DNA of 39,492 nt from an uncultured Oscillospiraceae bacterium (lineage in GTDB: Bacteria > Bacillota > Clostridia > Oscillospirales > Oscillospiraceae), in the NCBI GenBank assembly GCA_934623575.1, contig CAKTVL010000017.1, forward strand, positions 1 to 39,492, given 5' to 3'. The notes under the pieces were generated by a model. It was not told the origin of the DNA and searched no databases. It was given only the letters and a program-made list of their open reading frames with translations. Position 1 is the stretch's first letter. Each line of letters begins with the position of its first letter. This document shows, in pieces, positions 31,916 to 39,492 of this stretch. Made by a program: the position numbers and the translations under genes.

Positions 31916-33355
31916 ATGCGAGCTGTACAACGTCAACCCGTCTCCCTACTGGACAGCTGGGCCGCGCCGGACAGCGCGGCCATCCGCCGGGACCTGCAGG
32001 AGGAGCTGCGGCACTTCGGCCGCAAGGTGGTGGTCCTGGACGATGACCCCACCGGTGTCCAGACCGTCCACGACGTCAGCGTATACACCGACTGGACGGA
32101 GGAGACCTTCCGCGCCGGGCTGGAGAGCAGCGACCCGCTGTTCTTCGTGCTGACCAACTCCCGCAGCTTCTCCGCGGAGGAGACGGCCCGCGTCCATCGC
32201 GAGATCGCCGACCATCTGGCCGCGGCCTCCCTGGCCACCGGCGTGCCCTTCGTGCTCATCAGCCGCAGTGACTCCACCCTCCGGGGACACTTCCCGCTGG
32301 AGACGGAGACCCTGCGCCGGGAGCTGGAGGCCCGCCTGCCGGAGCGCTATGACGGCGAGATCCTGCTGCCCTTCTTCCTGGAGGGCGGCCGCTTCACCGT
32401 GGACGACGTCCACTACGTCCGCGAGGGCGACACGCTGGTGCCCGCCGGCGAAACGGAGTTCGCCCGGGACACCACCTTCGCCTACACCGCCTCCGACCTG
32501 AAGGACTGGTGCGAGGAAAAGACCGGGGGCGCGTATCCCGCCGGCGGAGTGGTGTCCGTGTCCATGGACGAGCTGCGTCGCCGGGATGTGGACGGCATCT
32601 GCCGCAAGCTGCTGGCGGTCACCGGCTTCAACAAGGTGGTGGTCAACGCCGTGTGCTACGACGATGTGGCCGTGTTCGTCACCGCCTACCTCCGGGCAGT
32701 GGCCCAGGGCAAGGTGTTCCTGTTCCGCGGCTCCGCCGCGGTGGTGAAGATACTGGGCAACGTCAGCGACCAGCCGCTGCTGTGCCGCGCCGACCTGATG
32801 GCCCCGCAGCAGAAGAACGGCGGCATCATCATCGTGGGCTCCCACGTCCGCAAGACCACGCTCCAGCTGGAGGCCCTGCAGCGGGGCTGCCCGGAGATCG
32901 AGTACATCTGCTTCGACGTCAACACCGTGTTTGACAGCGCAGCCCTGACCGCGGAGCGCCGCCGCATCCTGAAGCGCGCCGACGAACTGCTGGCCAAGGG
33001 CGTCACCGTGGCGGTATACACCAGCCGCATGGTGCTGCGCTCCGCCGACGATCAGAAGGAGAAGAACCTGGCGCTCAGCGTCCGTATCTCCGATGCCATC
33101 ACGTCCCTGGTGGCGGAGCTGTCCGTGTCCCCGGCCTTTGTGCTGGCCAAGGGCGGCATCACCTCCAGCGACGTGGGTGTGAAGGCCCTGCGCGTCCACT
33201 GCGCCCGCGTCCGCGGGCAGATCGCCCCCGGCGTCCCCGTCTGGGAGACCGGCGAGGAGAGCACCTTCCCCCACACGCCCTATGTGATCTTCCCCGGCAA
33301 CGTGGGCACGGAGGAAACCTTGTGTCAAGTGGTAAAAACCCTGCTCGGAAAGTGA
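31916..33355 (+). CDS. DUF1537 four-carbon acid-sugar kinase family protein
   Basis: A 479-aa kinase of the DUF1537 family, whose studied members phosphorylate C4 acid sugars such as threonate, erythronate or 3-oxotetronate. The N-terminal acid-sugar domain carries VVLDDDPTGVQTVHDV and the SDSTLRGHF motif. The C-terminal nucleotide domain carries LAKGGITSSDV and PGVPVW. It belongs to the 'DDDPTG.QTVHD' subgroup, which is less studied than the OtnK/DtnK type. GGAGG lies 7 nt before the ATG. It is the last gene of the lacI unit. The PdxA-like or tetronate dehydrogenases that accompany known members are absent, while a class II aldolase and TctABC are present. The pathway may therefore differ from those described. 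Confidence 0.9.
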   Translation: MRAVQRQPVSLLDSWAAPDSAAIRRDLQEELRHFGRKVVVLDDDPTGVQTVHDVSVYTDWTEETFRAGLESSDPLFFVLTNSRSFSAEETARVHREIADHLAAASLATGVPFVLISRSDSTLRGHFPLETETLRRELEARLPERYDGEILLPFFLEGGRFTVDDVHYVREGDTLVPAGETEFARDTTFAYTASDLKDWCEEKTGGAYPAGGVVSVSMDELRRRDVDGICRKLLAVTGFNKVVVNAVCYDDVAVFVTAYLRAVAQGKVFLFRGSAAVVKILGNVSDQPLLCRADLMAPQQKNGGIIIVGSHVRKTTLQLEALQRGCPEIEYICFDVNTVFDSAALTAERRRILKRADELLAKGVTVAVYTSRMVLRSADDQKEKNLALSVRISDAITSLVAELSVSPAFVLAKGGITSSDVGVKALRVHCARVRGQIAPGVPVWETGEESTFPHTPYVIFPGNVGTEETLCQVVKTLLGK

Positions 33356-33380
33356 TATATCGCTTACAGGCGATTCAAAG

Positions 33381-33416
33381 AAACGAACGGATGCCGGTTT
33401 TGGCATCCGTTCGTTT
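33381..33416. terminator. Bidirectional terminator between the kinase and tctA
   Basis: A perfect 15-bp stem, AAACGAACGGATGCC / GGCATCCGTTCGTTT, with a six-base loop. It lies between the convergent DUF1537 and tctA genes, with T-rich sequence on the plus side (TTTTGCTTT). Confidence 0.85.
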
Positions 33417-33424
33417 TGCTTTGC

Positions 33425-33456
33425 CCGGGCCGGTGCGGGAAACGGCACCGGCCCGG
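33425..33456. repeat. GC-rich hairpin beside the terminator
   Basis: CCGGGCCGGTGC / GCACCGGCCCGG, a perfect 12-bp stem with an eight-base loop and no T tract on either side. Together with the preceding terminator it forms a double hairpin between convergent units. Confidence 0.55.
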
Positions 33457-33497
33457 CAGCGCAAACGAATCGAAAACAGCTGCGCTATGCGTTTTTT

Positions 33498-35018
33498 TTA
33501 CTGCTCCTGGCTGCCGGCAGCGGCCTTGGCGGCCTTGCGCTTCTTGATGCCTGCGCTGATGGCGGGGGACACCAGGGAGATAACGGCCAGCAGGATGAAG
33601 ATGATGGCGATGGGGTGCTGCCAGATGGTGTCCGTGGAGGCCAGCAGGTCGATGCTGCGCCGCGCGTTCTTCTCCGCCAGAGCGCCCAGGACCAGGCCCA
33701 GGATGATGGGGGGCATGGAGAAGTCCAGCTTGATCAGCACGAAGCCGATAACGCCCATGATCAGCATCAAAAAGACCTCCTCCAGATAGTGGTTCAGGGC
33801 GAAGGTGCCGGTGATGCAGAAGGTCATGATGACGGGCACCAGATACTTGCTGGGCACATCGATGACCTTGCCGAAGATGCGGATCATGGAGAAGCCACAG
33901 ATACCCATGAGGATATTGGCCACGAACAGGGAGATGAACACGACATAGGCCTTGCCCGGCTCCTCGGTGAACAGAGAGGGGCCGAAGGCGATGCCCTGCA
34001 TGGTCAGCGCGCCCATCATGACCGCCGTACCGGCGTCGCCGGGGATGCCCAGGGCCAGCAGGGGCACGAAGGCGCCGCCGGCGATGGCGTTGTTGGCGGC
34101 CTCGGAGCCCGCGATGCCCTCGGGGGAGCCGTGGCCGAACTTCTCCGGATGCTTGGAGAAGCGCTTGGCCATGTTGTAGCCCACCCAGGAGGCGATGTCG
34201 CCGCCGGTGCCGGGCACGGCACCGATGAAGGTGCCCAGGATGGAGGAGCGGACCACGGTGGGGGCGATGGTCTTCAGGTCGTCCTTGCGGGGCAGCACCC
34301 GTTCGATCTTCACCCGCTCATGCAGCGGCTGTTCGTTGTACTTCTCCTCGATGGTCTTGAGGACCTGGGCGAAGGCGAACACGCCGATGAGGATGGGGAT
34401 CATGGCCAGGCCGCCCTTCAGGAAGGAACTGCCGAAGGTGAAGCGGTAGGTGCCGGTGAAGTTGTCCACGCCCACGGTGGAGAACAGCAGGCCCAGAATA
34501 CCGCCCATCAGGCCCTTGATCACGGACTTGCCGGAGACACTGGTGATGATGCTGATGCCGAAGAAGGCCAGCGCGAAGTACTCCGGGGACTTGAAGTTCA
34601 GGGCCACCTTGGCCAGATAGGTGGCGCCGAACACCAGCACCACGCAGCTGAACAGACCGCCGCACAGCGACGAGAAGGTGGAGATGCTCAGGGCGCGTCC
34701 CGGCTGGCGCATCTGCACCGACATGGGATAGGCGTCCAGGCAGGTGGCGGCGGAGGCCGCGGTGCCCGGCGTGTTCAGCAGCGAGGCGGACACGGAGCCG
34801 CCGTAGATGGAGCCGCAGAAAATGCCCAGCAGCATCATGATGCCGGCATAGCCGTGGAGCTGGAAGGTAAAGGGCAGCATGATGGACAGGCCCATGGGGG
34901 AGGACATGCCCGGCATGGCGCCGATGAAAATGCCCAGAATGGTGCCGCCCAGAATGACCAGCATGTTGAGCGGGGTGAAAACGGCGCTGAAGGCAAATGC
35001 CAATGCGGAAGTATCCAT
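33498..35018 (-). CDS. tctA: Tripartite tricarboxylate transporter, large permease TctA
   Basis: Large membrane component (506 aa, about 12 helices) of a TTT-family secondary transporter, which takes up carboxylates using an ion gradient and an extracellular binding protein. Family signatures are clear: GIFIGAMPGMSSPMGLSIML near the N-terminus, GSIYGGSVSASLLNTPGTA at about 70-88, and GTFIGAVPGTGGDIASWVGY in the middle. It starts 19 nt after tctB with GGAGG well placed. The substrate is set mainly by the partner TctC. In this locus a sugar acid is the natural guess, since the facing unit encodes an acid-sugar kinase. Confidence 0.95.
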   Translation of the reverse strand: MDTSALAFAFSAVFTPLNMLVILGGTILGIFIGAMPGMSSPMGLSIMLPFTFQLHGYAGIMMLLGIFCGSIYGGSVSASLLNTPGTAASAATCLDAYPMSVQMRQPGRALSISTFSSLCGGLFSCVVLVFGATYLAKVALNFKSPEYFALAFFGISIITSVSGKSVIKGLMGGILGLLFSTVGVDNFTGTYRFTFGSSFLKGGLAMIPILIGVFAFAQVLKTIEEKYNEQPLHERVKIERVLPRKDDLKTIAPTVVRSSILGTFIGAVPGTGGDIASWVGYNMAKRFSKHPEKFGHGSPEGIAGSEAANNAIAGGAFVPLLALGIPGDAGTAVMMGALTMQGIAFGPSLFTEEPGKAYVVFISLFVANILMGICGFSMIRIFGKVIDVPSKYLVPVIMTFCITGTFALNHYLEEVFLMLIMGVIGFVLIKLDFSMPPIILGLVLGALAEKNARRSIDLLASTDTIWQHPIAIIFILLAVISLVSPAISAGIKKRKAAKAAAGSQEQ

Positions 35019-35037
35019 GTGTCGTTTTCCTCCTTTC

Positions 35038-35496
35038 TCAGGCCCAGATAGGCGCCGGAAGCGTCAGCTTCATGGCGACTACAAAGAACAGGTACACAAA
35101 GGCCACGATGCCCACGGGCAACGCCACCAGCATGACCTTGCTGCGGCAGCCCATCAGGTACTCAATGGCGGGGATCATCACCAGCAGTGCCAGCAGCATG
35201 CCCACCAGCTTCATCAGCACCACAAAGCCCACCACGATGCCCAGCATGATGTACACGCGGATCATGCCGGGGCTTTTCCAGTCGATGACGCTCTTCTCGC
35301 CCTCCGGGCCCTTGGACAGCAGGGTCTCGATGATCAGCGCCACGGACAGCAGGGCCAGCGCCCCGGCCAGGATGCAGGGCCACACGGCGGGGTTCTTCTG
35401 TGCGCTGGAGCCGACGGTGTAGCCGCTGCACTCAAAAAAGACGTAGCCTGCCAGCGCCAGCATCACAACGGACACGATATAGTTATATTTCTTCAT
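35038..35496 (-). CDS. tctB: Tripartite tricarboxylate transporter, small permease TctB
   Basis: Small membrane component (152 aa) with four predicted helices, as usual for TctB: about 6-24, 42-62, 82-105 and 120-143. The ATG at 35494-35496 (MKKYNYIVSVVMLALAGYVF) has GGAGG 8 nt upstream; a longer reading includes 33 leader residues with no family match. It lies between tctC and tctA. TctB is poorly conserved in sequence, so the call rests on helix pattern, size and neighbours. Confidence 0.9.
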   Translation of the reverse strand: MKKYNYIVSVVMLALAGYVFFECSGYTVGSSAQKNPAVWPCILAGALALLSVALIIETLLSKGPEGEKSVIDWKSPGMIRVYIMLGIVVGFVVLMKLVGMLLALLVMIPAIEYLMGCRSKVMLVALPVGIVAFVYLFFVVAMKLTLPAPIWA

Positions 35497-35560
35497 TCGA
35501 TTGACCTCCGGAAACTTAGGGGTCCCACCCTCCGGAACAAGAAGGGGGCCGGGGAAAGCG

Positions 35561-35600
35561 AAGAGGTGCCCACCGGATATATAAGCGGCAGGCACCTCTT
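35561..35600 (-). promoter_or_regulatory. Intercistronic hairpin between tctC and tctB
   Basis: AAGAGGTGCC and GGCACCTCTT form a perfect 10-bp stem around a 20-base loop in the 138-bp gap. No T tract follows on the minus strand. Hairpins after binding-protein genes commonly protect the upstream message so that the binding protein is made in excess. Confidence 0.65.
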
Positions 35601-35634
35601 TTCATTTTATACGATGCAGCGTACCGCAGCCGAA

Positions 35635-36645
35635 TCAGCCGTTGATGTCGATGTCGGCGCAGATCTCCTTGTAGAAGGCCATCTGCTCGTTGATGAAGGT
35701 GTTCAGCTCATCGCCGTACAGGGTGATGTACTGCATACCCAGGGACTCGATCTGCGTCTTGTACTCGTCGCTCTCCACAGCCTGGCCCATCAGGTCACGC
35801 AGGGCGGCGACCACATCGTCGGGAGTGCCGGCAGGAGCGGACAGAGCCACGAAGCCCTTCATCACCAGGCCGTACTCGTCACCGAAGGTCTCCTTGACGG
35901 TGGGGGTGTCGGGGAAGCTCTCCAGGCGCTCGTCGCTGAGCACGCCGATCATGGACAGGGTGCCGGCCTTGACGGACGCGGTAGCGGGAGTGGGCTGCAG
36001 GAAGGTGGCGTCCACCTCGTTGGTCTCCACAGCGGTGACGCACTCGGGAGCGCCGTCATAGGTGTAGAAATCGAAGGTGATGTCGAAGTACTTCTCGAAA
36101 GCCTTGGCGGCAACGTTGGGGGCAGCGCCCACGCCGGAGTCAGCCATCTTCACGGCACCGGGGTTGGCCTTGGCATAGTCCACGAACTCCTGCAGGTTGG
36201 AGTAGTTGGGGTTGGAAGAGCTGATGACCAGCACATAGGGGTCAGCCATGGTGGCGGCGATGGGGATGTAGTTCTCCATGGTCACATCGGTGCGGCCGAA
36301 GCAGATGTGCAGCAGCAGGTCGATGTTGGTGGTGCCCAGGGTGTAGCCGTCGGGATCAGCCGCGGCCAGGGCCTCCATACCGATCAGGCCGGCGTTGCCG
36401 GTCTTGTTGTCCACCACGAAGGTGTACTTGCTGTCGATGCTGGTAGCCACGTTCAGCAGGGCGCGCATGGACATATCCGTGTTGCCGCCGGCGCTGAAGG
36501 GGACGATCACGTTAACGTTCTTGGTGGGATAGGTGACAGCGGCGTCGCCGTTGTCGCCGGCGTTGTCGTCGGTCTTGCTGCCGCAGGCCACCAGGGTGGA
36601 CATCAGCATCATGACCGAGAGGATGACTGCAAGTGCTTTTTTCAT
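35635..36645 (-). CDS. tctC: Tripartite tricarboxylate transporter, substrate-binding lipoprotein TctC
   Basis: Extracellular binding component (336 aa). It begins with a lipoprotein signal, MKKALAVILSVMMLMSTLVA, then C21 (lipobox LVAC), followed by an acidic linker and the Bug/TctC domain. That domain opens with YPTKNVNVIVPFSAGGNTDM and contains the family's FVVDNKTGNAGLIG segment. The ATG at 36643-36645 is preceded by AGAGGAAC; a longer reading runs back through the promoter and is rejected. It is the first gene of tctCBA, under a perfect-consensus promoter. It determines what is imported. Carboxylate ligands are typical for the family, and the exact ligand is unknown here. Confidence 0.94.
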   Translation of the reverse strand: MKKALAVILSVMMLMSTLVACGSKTDDNAGDNGDAAVTYPTKNVNVIVPFSAGGNTDMSMRALLNVATSIDSKYTFVVDNKTGNAGLIGMEALAAADPDGYTLGTTNIDLLLHICFGRTDVTMENYIPIAATMADPYVLVISSSNPNYSNLQEFVDYAKANPGAVKMADSGVGAAPNVAAKAFEKYFDITFDFYTYDGAPECVTAVETNEVDATFLQPTPATASVKAGTLSMIGVLSDERLESFPDTPTVKETFGDEYGLVMKGFVALSAPAGTPDDVVAALRDLMGQAVESDEYKTQIESLGMQYITLYGDELNTFINEQMAFYKEICADIDING

Positions 36646-36772
36646 GTTTGTTCCTCTTTTCCTTCTGTTGTTTGGTTGATGTTCGTATGCGCTCCCGGCC
36701 GTTCCGGTCGGGGTGATACTTCTTCCTCCGCCAGCAGACCGTCTGCGCAGCCGGTCCCTTTTGGTAACACAG

Positions 36773-36801
36773 ATTATACAAACCGTCCGGCCCAATGTCA
36801 A
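36773..36801 (-). promoter_or_regulatory. Consensus promoter of tctCBA
   Basis: TTGACA (36796-36801) and TATAAT (36773-36778) with 17-bp spacing, identical to the sigma-A consensus. A promoter this strong usually needs tight repression or serves an abundant product. The leader before tctC is about 120 nt. Confidence 0.92.
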
Positions 36802-36828
36802 TATCAAACCCACTGAAATACTAAAAAA

Positions 36829-36960
36829 CATAACATTTCACAAATGAAAAAATGGTATTATGTGCAATTTTAACCTAAAACGAGTATTTTTATGAAAAAT
36901 CATTTTGCGAAAACCGTTACATTTACATTTTCACAACTTATTTACATTGGCGTTACCTTC
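36829..36960. promoter_or_regulatory. AT-rich region with repeated TTTACAT half sites upstream of the tct promoter
   Basis: An AT-rich stretch without a gene. It contains CATTT-CAC-AAATG (36834-36846, inverted repeat), TTACATTTACATTTT (36918-36931) and TTTACATT (36941-36948). The same TTACATTT core occurs beside the palindrome at 29422-29435, so a shared regulator is possible. The stretch also marks the boundary to the truncated surface gene that follows. Confidence 0.4.
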
Positions 36961-36977
36961 TGGATGTTATAGGCAAA

Positions 36978-38318
36978 TTGACCATCCCGGAAGGCGTAAC
37001 ACTGACGGTGGCGGCGAATGCCAAACGGTTAGGTGTGCGCGAGGGGGCAACGCTGGTCAACCATGGAACGGTACTTGTCTGTGGTACGGACTATTCCAAC
37101 GGCAAAGTTACATTGTTTGATGGGTGTACAGCAGACGTCAACTCTTTGAGTGTACCAAATGGCTATATGCTCGATAAAAACGGTAGCAACTACTTCGCTG
37201 CAATAGCCGTCTGGGAGATCACATACGCCGATGGAACAGTCAAGCAAGCTGGCGACCTGACAAATATGGAAGGTGCAAAGAGCGCGAAGCTGCTCAGAGA
37301 CCTTGCGGATTTTGCGCGGGCTTTTAGTTCTACCAATAAGCTGGCCGACGGCTTCGTGCTTGACCTCGGCGGCCACACGCTGAGCAGTAAGCAGAATACG
37401 ACTATAAAGATGGCGATGCTTGACATCAGCGTGCCCATGACCATTCAGAATGGAACGGTCAAGTATGTGTCTGACAATGGAACAGGCGCGATGATGACTT
37501 CGGCGGATGTGACCATCGCCAGTGATGTGACTATAGACGGAGGTATCGGCTACGGCATCTGGACAAGTGGCTATGAACATACCCTGACCGTCAACGGCAC
37601 GGTGAAGAGCAACGGAGCCTATGCGATCACCGGCAATGGAAAAGATGATGCCGGCTATATTGATGACTGCAATATTACCGTCAACGACGGCGCGACGATC
37701 CAGGCCCCCAACGGCATCGGTATCTATCACCCGGAAAAGGGCACTGTCACCATCAACGGCGGCACCATCAGCGGCCACACCGGCGTGCAGCTGTGCGCGG
37801 GTAAGCTGGTCGTCAACGGCGGCGCTATCACCTCCTCGGGCGATAATCTGGATGCCGCCGGCAGCCAGAACGCCATTCCGGACGGCGCGGCGATCTCTGT
37901 GATCGACAGAAATTACCCCGGCGGCACATTCTCCACCGATCCCACCGCCTTTGTGGCTCCCAGCATCCCTGTGGCAAAAGTGCCCAGCGACTATGTGGTG
38001 GGCGGCAAGAATATCGCCGATGAAGCCAACAGCGGCAAGGACGTCACGGTGATCAAGTCCGGTGCCATCACCGGCGTCAAGGGCGGTGTGACCATCAAGG
38101 CGGCAGTGGAGGGCGTCACCGTCAACAACGTCACTGTCCCCACCGGCGGCGCCGGCTACACCGTGCCGCGCACCTATTACTATTATCCCGCTGCCTCCAC
38201 CGGCGACAATAAGACCACCAGCCCCAAGACCTTCGACGCGGGCATGGGCGCTTATGCCGTCTCCGCGCTGCTGTCCCTTACCGGCATGGCCTGGCTGGGC
38301 GGCAGGCGAACCCGCTGA
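36978..38318 (+). CDS. 5'-truncated beta-helix surface protein (probable gene remnant)
   Basis: About 446 aa of an extracellular right-handed beta-helix protein with repeating strands (VTINGGTISGHTGVQL, KLVVNGGAITSSG). It ends with a membrane anchor of the form SPKTFDAG, a hydrophobic helix, then GGRRTR. That end resembles a (S/N)PKTG-type sortase signal with Phe in place of Gly. No signal peptide is present. The frame is open from 36879 but contains no ATG near its beginning; TTG at 36978 is only the first usable codon, lacks a good ribosome-binding site, and the text begins mid-domain (GKLTIPEGVTLTVAANAK). The front of the gene seems lost. Bases up to about 37660 are visibly less GC-rich than the rest, hinting at a mosaic. 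Confidence 0.65.
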   Translation: MTIPEGVTLTVAANAKRLGVREGATLVNHGTVLVCGTDYSNGKVTLFDGCTADVNSLSVPNGYMLDKNGSNYFAAIAVWEITYADGTVKQAGDLTNMEGAKSAKLLRDLADFARAFSSTNKLADGFVLDLGGHTLSSKQNTTIKMAMLDISVPMTIQNGTVKYVSDNGTGAMMTSADVTIASDVTIDGGIGYGIWTSGYEHTLTVNGTVKSNGAYAITGNGKDDAGYIDDCNITVNDGATIQAPNGIGIYHPEKGTVTINGGTISGHTGVQLCAGKLVVNGGAITSSGDNLDAAGSQNAIPDGAAISVIDRNYPGGTFSTDPTAFVAPSIPVAKVPSDYVVGGKNIADEANSGKDVTVIKSGAITGVKGGVTIKAAVEGVTVNNVTVPTGGAGYTVPRTYYYYPAASTGDNKTTSPKTFDAGMGAYAVSALLSLTGMAWLGGRRTR

Positions 38319-38361
38319 GCTTCTCCCGCGGCGGACCTCTACCCCCCGCCGCCTGAGAATA

Positions 38362-38391
38362 AAAAAGAGACCGCTCCGGCGGTCTCTTTTT
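38362..38391. terminator. Bidirectional terminator
   Basis: AAAAAGAGACCGC / GCGGTCTCTTTTT with a four-base loop, symmetrical A and T flanks, between convergent genes. The stem core is the same as in the terminator at 13185-13217. Confidence 0.88.
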
Positions 38392-38397
38392 CTGCGC

Positions 38398-39195
38398 TTA
38401 TCGATAGCATTCGCTCCGCCGCAGCTGGGTGTAGGGCCGGGCGGCGCGTATCCGGGCCGATGCCGCCATGTCCACCTGGGCGAACAGCAGCTCCTCGCCG
38501 CTGCTAGCCTGGGCCACGGTGTCGCCGTTGGCGTCCGTGACGATGGACCGCCCGGAAAAGACCATCTGGTCCTCTGTGCCGGTGCGGTTGCACATGGCCA
38601 CCGCCACGCTGTTCTGGAACGCCTGCACCTTGACCTCCCAGTCGAACATCTCCATGGGCTCGCCCGCCGTGTTGGCGGTGGGGATGAGCACCAGGTCGGC
38701 CCCCAGCAGCGCCTCGGTGCGTATGCTCTCCGGATAGTGCCGGTCGAAGCACACCACCACGCCGATGCGCCCGTGGGGCGTGTCGGACACCTGAAAGCCC
38801 TCGTCGCCGGGGGTGTAGTAGTCCTGCTCGCAGAACTGGCACGCCTGCGCGATGTGTACCATCTTCTGCTGCCCCAGCAGCGCGCCGTCACTGCCAATCA
38901 GCAGCGTGGTGTCGAACCGCCCGCCCGGCTCCTGCAGGTAAAAATTGGGCGCGGCCATGATGCCGCAGCTGCGGCACGTCTCCTGAAAGCGCTGCACGAT
39001 GGGGTGCTCCGTTGTCAGCAGCTTGTCCGTCACGTCCCGCCCCGGATACTGCGGGAAAAACCGGTGCAGCTGCAGCTCCGGATACAGGATCAGGTCGGCG
39101 CCCTGCGCCGCCGCCTGCCGCAGCGCGGCAAGGCCCCGCTCCAGGTTCTCGTTTTCCTGCCCGGACATGGCCATTTGACAAAGTGCCAGCTTCAT
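38398..39195 (-). CDS. Carbon-nitrogen hydrolase (nitrilase superfamily)
   Basis: A 265-aa amidase-type enzyme of the nitrilase superfamily, which hydrolyses C-N bonds through a Glu-Lys-Cys triad. The three residues are present in their usual contexts: E40 in LYPELQ, K111 in QKMVHI, and C149 in VVVCFDRHYPE. The length is normal for the N-carbamoylputrescine amidase / omega-amidase-like branch. GGAGG lies 9 nt before the ATG. It stands alone, between a convergent surface-gene remnant and a divergent AbrB-like gene. Which amide it uses cannot be told; polyamine or small-amide metabolism is usual for this branch. Confidence 0.92.
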   Translation of the reverse strand: MKLALCQMAMSGQENENLERGLAALRQAAAQGADLILYPELQLHRFFPQYPGRDVTDKLLTTEHPIVQRFQETCRSCGIMAAPNFYLQEPGGRFDTTLLIGSDGALLGQQKMVHIAQACQFCEQDYYTPGDEGFQVSDTPHGRIGVVVCFDRHYPESIRTEALLGADLVLIPTANTAGEPMEMFDWEVKVQAFQNSVAVAMCNRTGTEDQMVFSGRSIVTDANGDTVAQASSGEELLFAQVDMAASARIRAARPYTQLRRSECYR

Positions 39196-39325
39196 AACTG
39201 CCTACCTCCGCGGTCTGTTTTTGCTATTGCACTACATCACGCCGCCCGGCGCAAGATGCATATTCCGCCGCCGCCGGGCCAACACTACAGAAGTAAAATC
39301 TGCTTTGACTGGAGGAATTTTATAT

Positions 39326-39492
39326 ATGAAAGCGACTGGCATCGTCCGCCGCATCGACGACCTGGGCCGCGTGGTCATCCCCAAGGAGATCCGCCGCACC
39401 ATGCGTATCCGCGAAGGCGACCCGTTGCAGACAGCATTGACACGGTGGGGGAGGTTTTGTTTTGCGATGGACGATTTAGCCAAACGGAACGG
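39326..39492 (+). CDS. AbrB/SpoVT-type regulator, partial and apparently disrupted
   Basis: Start of a swapped-hairpin AbrB-family DNA-binding protein. Residues 1-34 (MKATGIVRRIDDLGRVVIPK, then EIRRTMRIREGDPL) are a textbook AbrB/SpoVT N-terminus, with GGAGG 10 nt before the ATG. Members continue with something like EIFTDRDGEVIL, but here the frame reads QTALTRWGRFCFAMDDLAKR from 39428 to the window end. The +1 frame gives VGEVLFC at about the expected place. A 1-nt shift, a mobile-element insertion after codon 34, or a real variant are all possible. SpoVT acts late in sporulation in spore formers; AbrB controls transition-state genes. Confidence 0.75.
   Translation, partial: MKATGIVRRIDDLGRVVIPKEIRRTMRIREGDPLQTALTRWGRFCFAMDDLAKRN

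Overview
The window reads as a chromosomal segment of a GC-rich Gram-positive clostridium, most likely a gut Oscillospiraceae member (Oscillibacter/Dysosmobacter/Flavonifractor-like). The signs are strong GGAGG ribosome-binding sites, TTGACA/TATAAT-type promoters, a V-type (not F-type) ATPase, large GLUG-repeat surface proteins and an AbrB/SpoVT regulator. The genus is inferred from gene content only.

Layout. (1) 1-5577, minus: a Na+-type V-ATPase operon in the order F-I-K-E-C-G-A, running off the left edge. Its short leader is folded by a 12-bp long-range stem and is a candidate ion-sensing riboswitch. (2) 5663-9243, plus: uppP and ftsK, closed by a strong terminator. (3) 9256-10110, minus: a DUF11 protein without a signal peptide, under a possible sporulation-type promoter. 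(4) 10188-13217, plus: a small membrane coiled-coil protein, a TetR regulator and oleate hydratase, followed by a bidirectional terminator and a nested palindromic element. (5) 13466-26741, minus: a five-gene cell-surface operon. It encodes a 2273-aa GLUG/helical wall or membrane protein, a DUF4430 secreted protein, a MoxR ATPase, a DUF58 protein and a membrane transglutaminase-fold protein whose catalytic Cys is Asp. (6) 26844-27330, minus: a stand-alone structured RNA of about 330 nt with a near-consensus promoter and its own terminator, followed by two more terminator hairpins before the surface operon.

(7) 27372-36801: an acid-sugar catabolic locus in three transcription units. pfkB and a class II aldolase are transcribed leftward. 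lacI, an atypical PfkB, a cupin and a DUF1537 acid-sugar kinase are transcribed rightward from the divergent promoter. A TctCBA carboxylate transporter is transcribed leftward from a perfect-consensus promoter at the far end. The parts suggest uptake of a sugar acid, phosphorylation by the DUF1537 kinase, and aldol cleavage to glycolytic intermediates. The substrate is not evident and no dehydrogenase is present. (8) 36978-39492: a 5'-truncated beta-helix surface gene with a base-composition step, a nitrilase-family amidase, and the start of an AbrB/SpoVT gene whose frame departs from the family after residue 34.

The most notable items are the V-ATPase leader, the roughly 330-nt RNA, the surface operon with a triad-altered transglutaminase, and the acid-sugar locus with one canonical and one degenerate PfkB protein. 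No tRNA, rRNA, CRISPR array or complete insertion sequence was seen.
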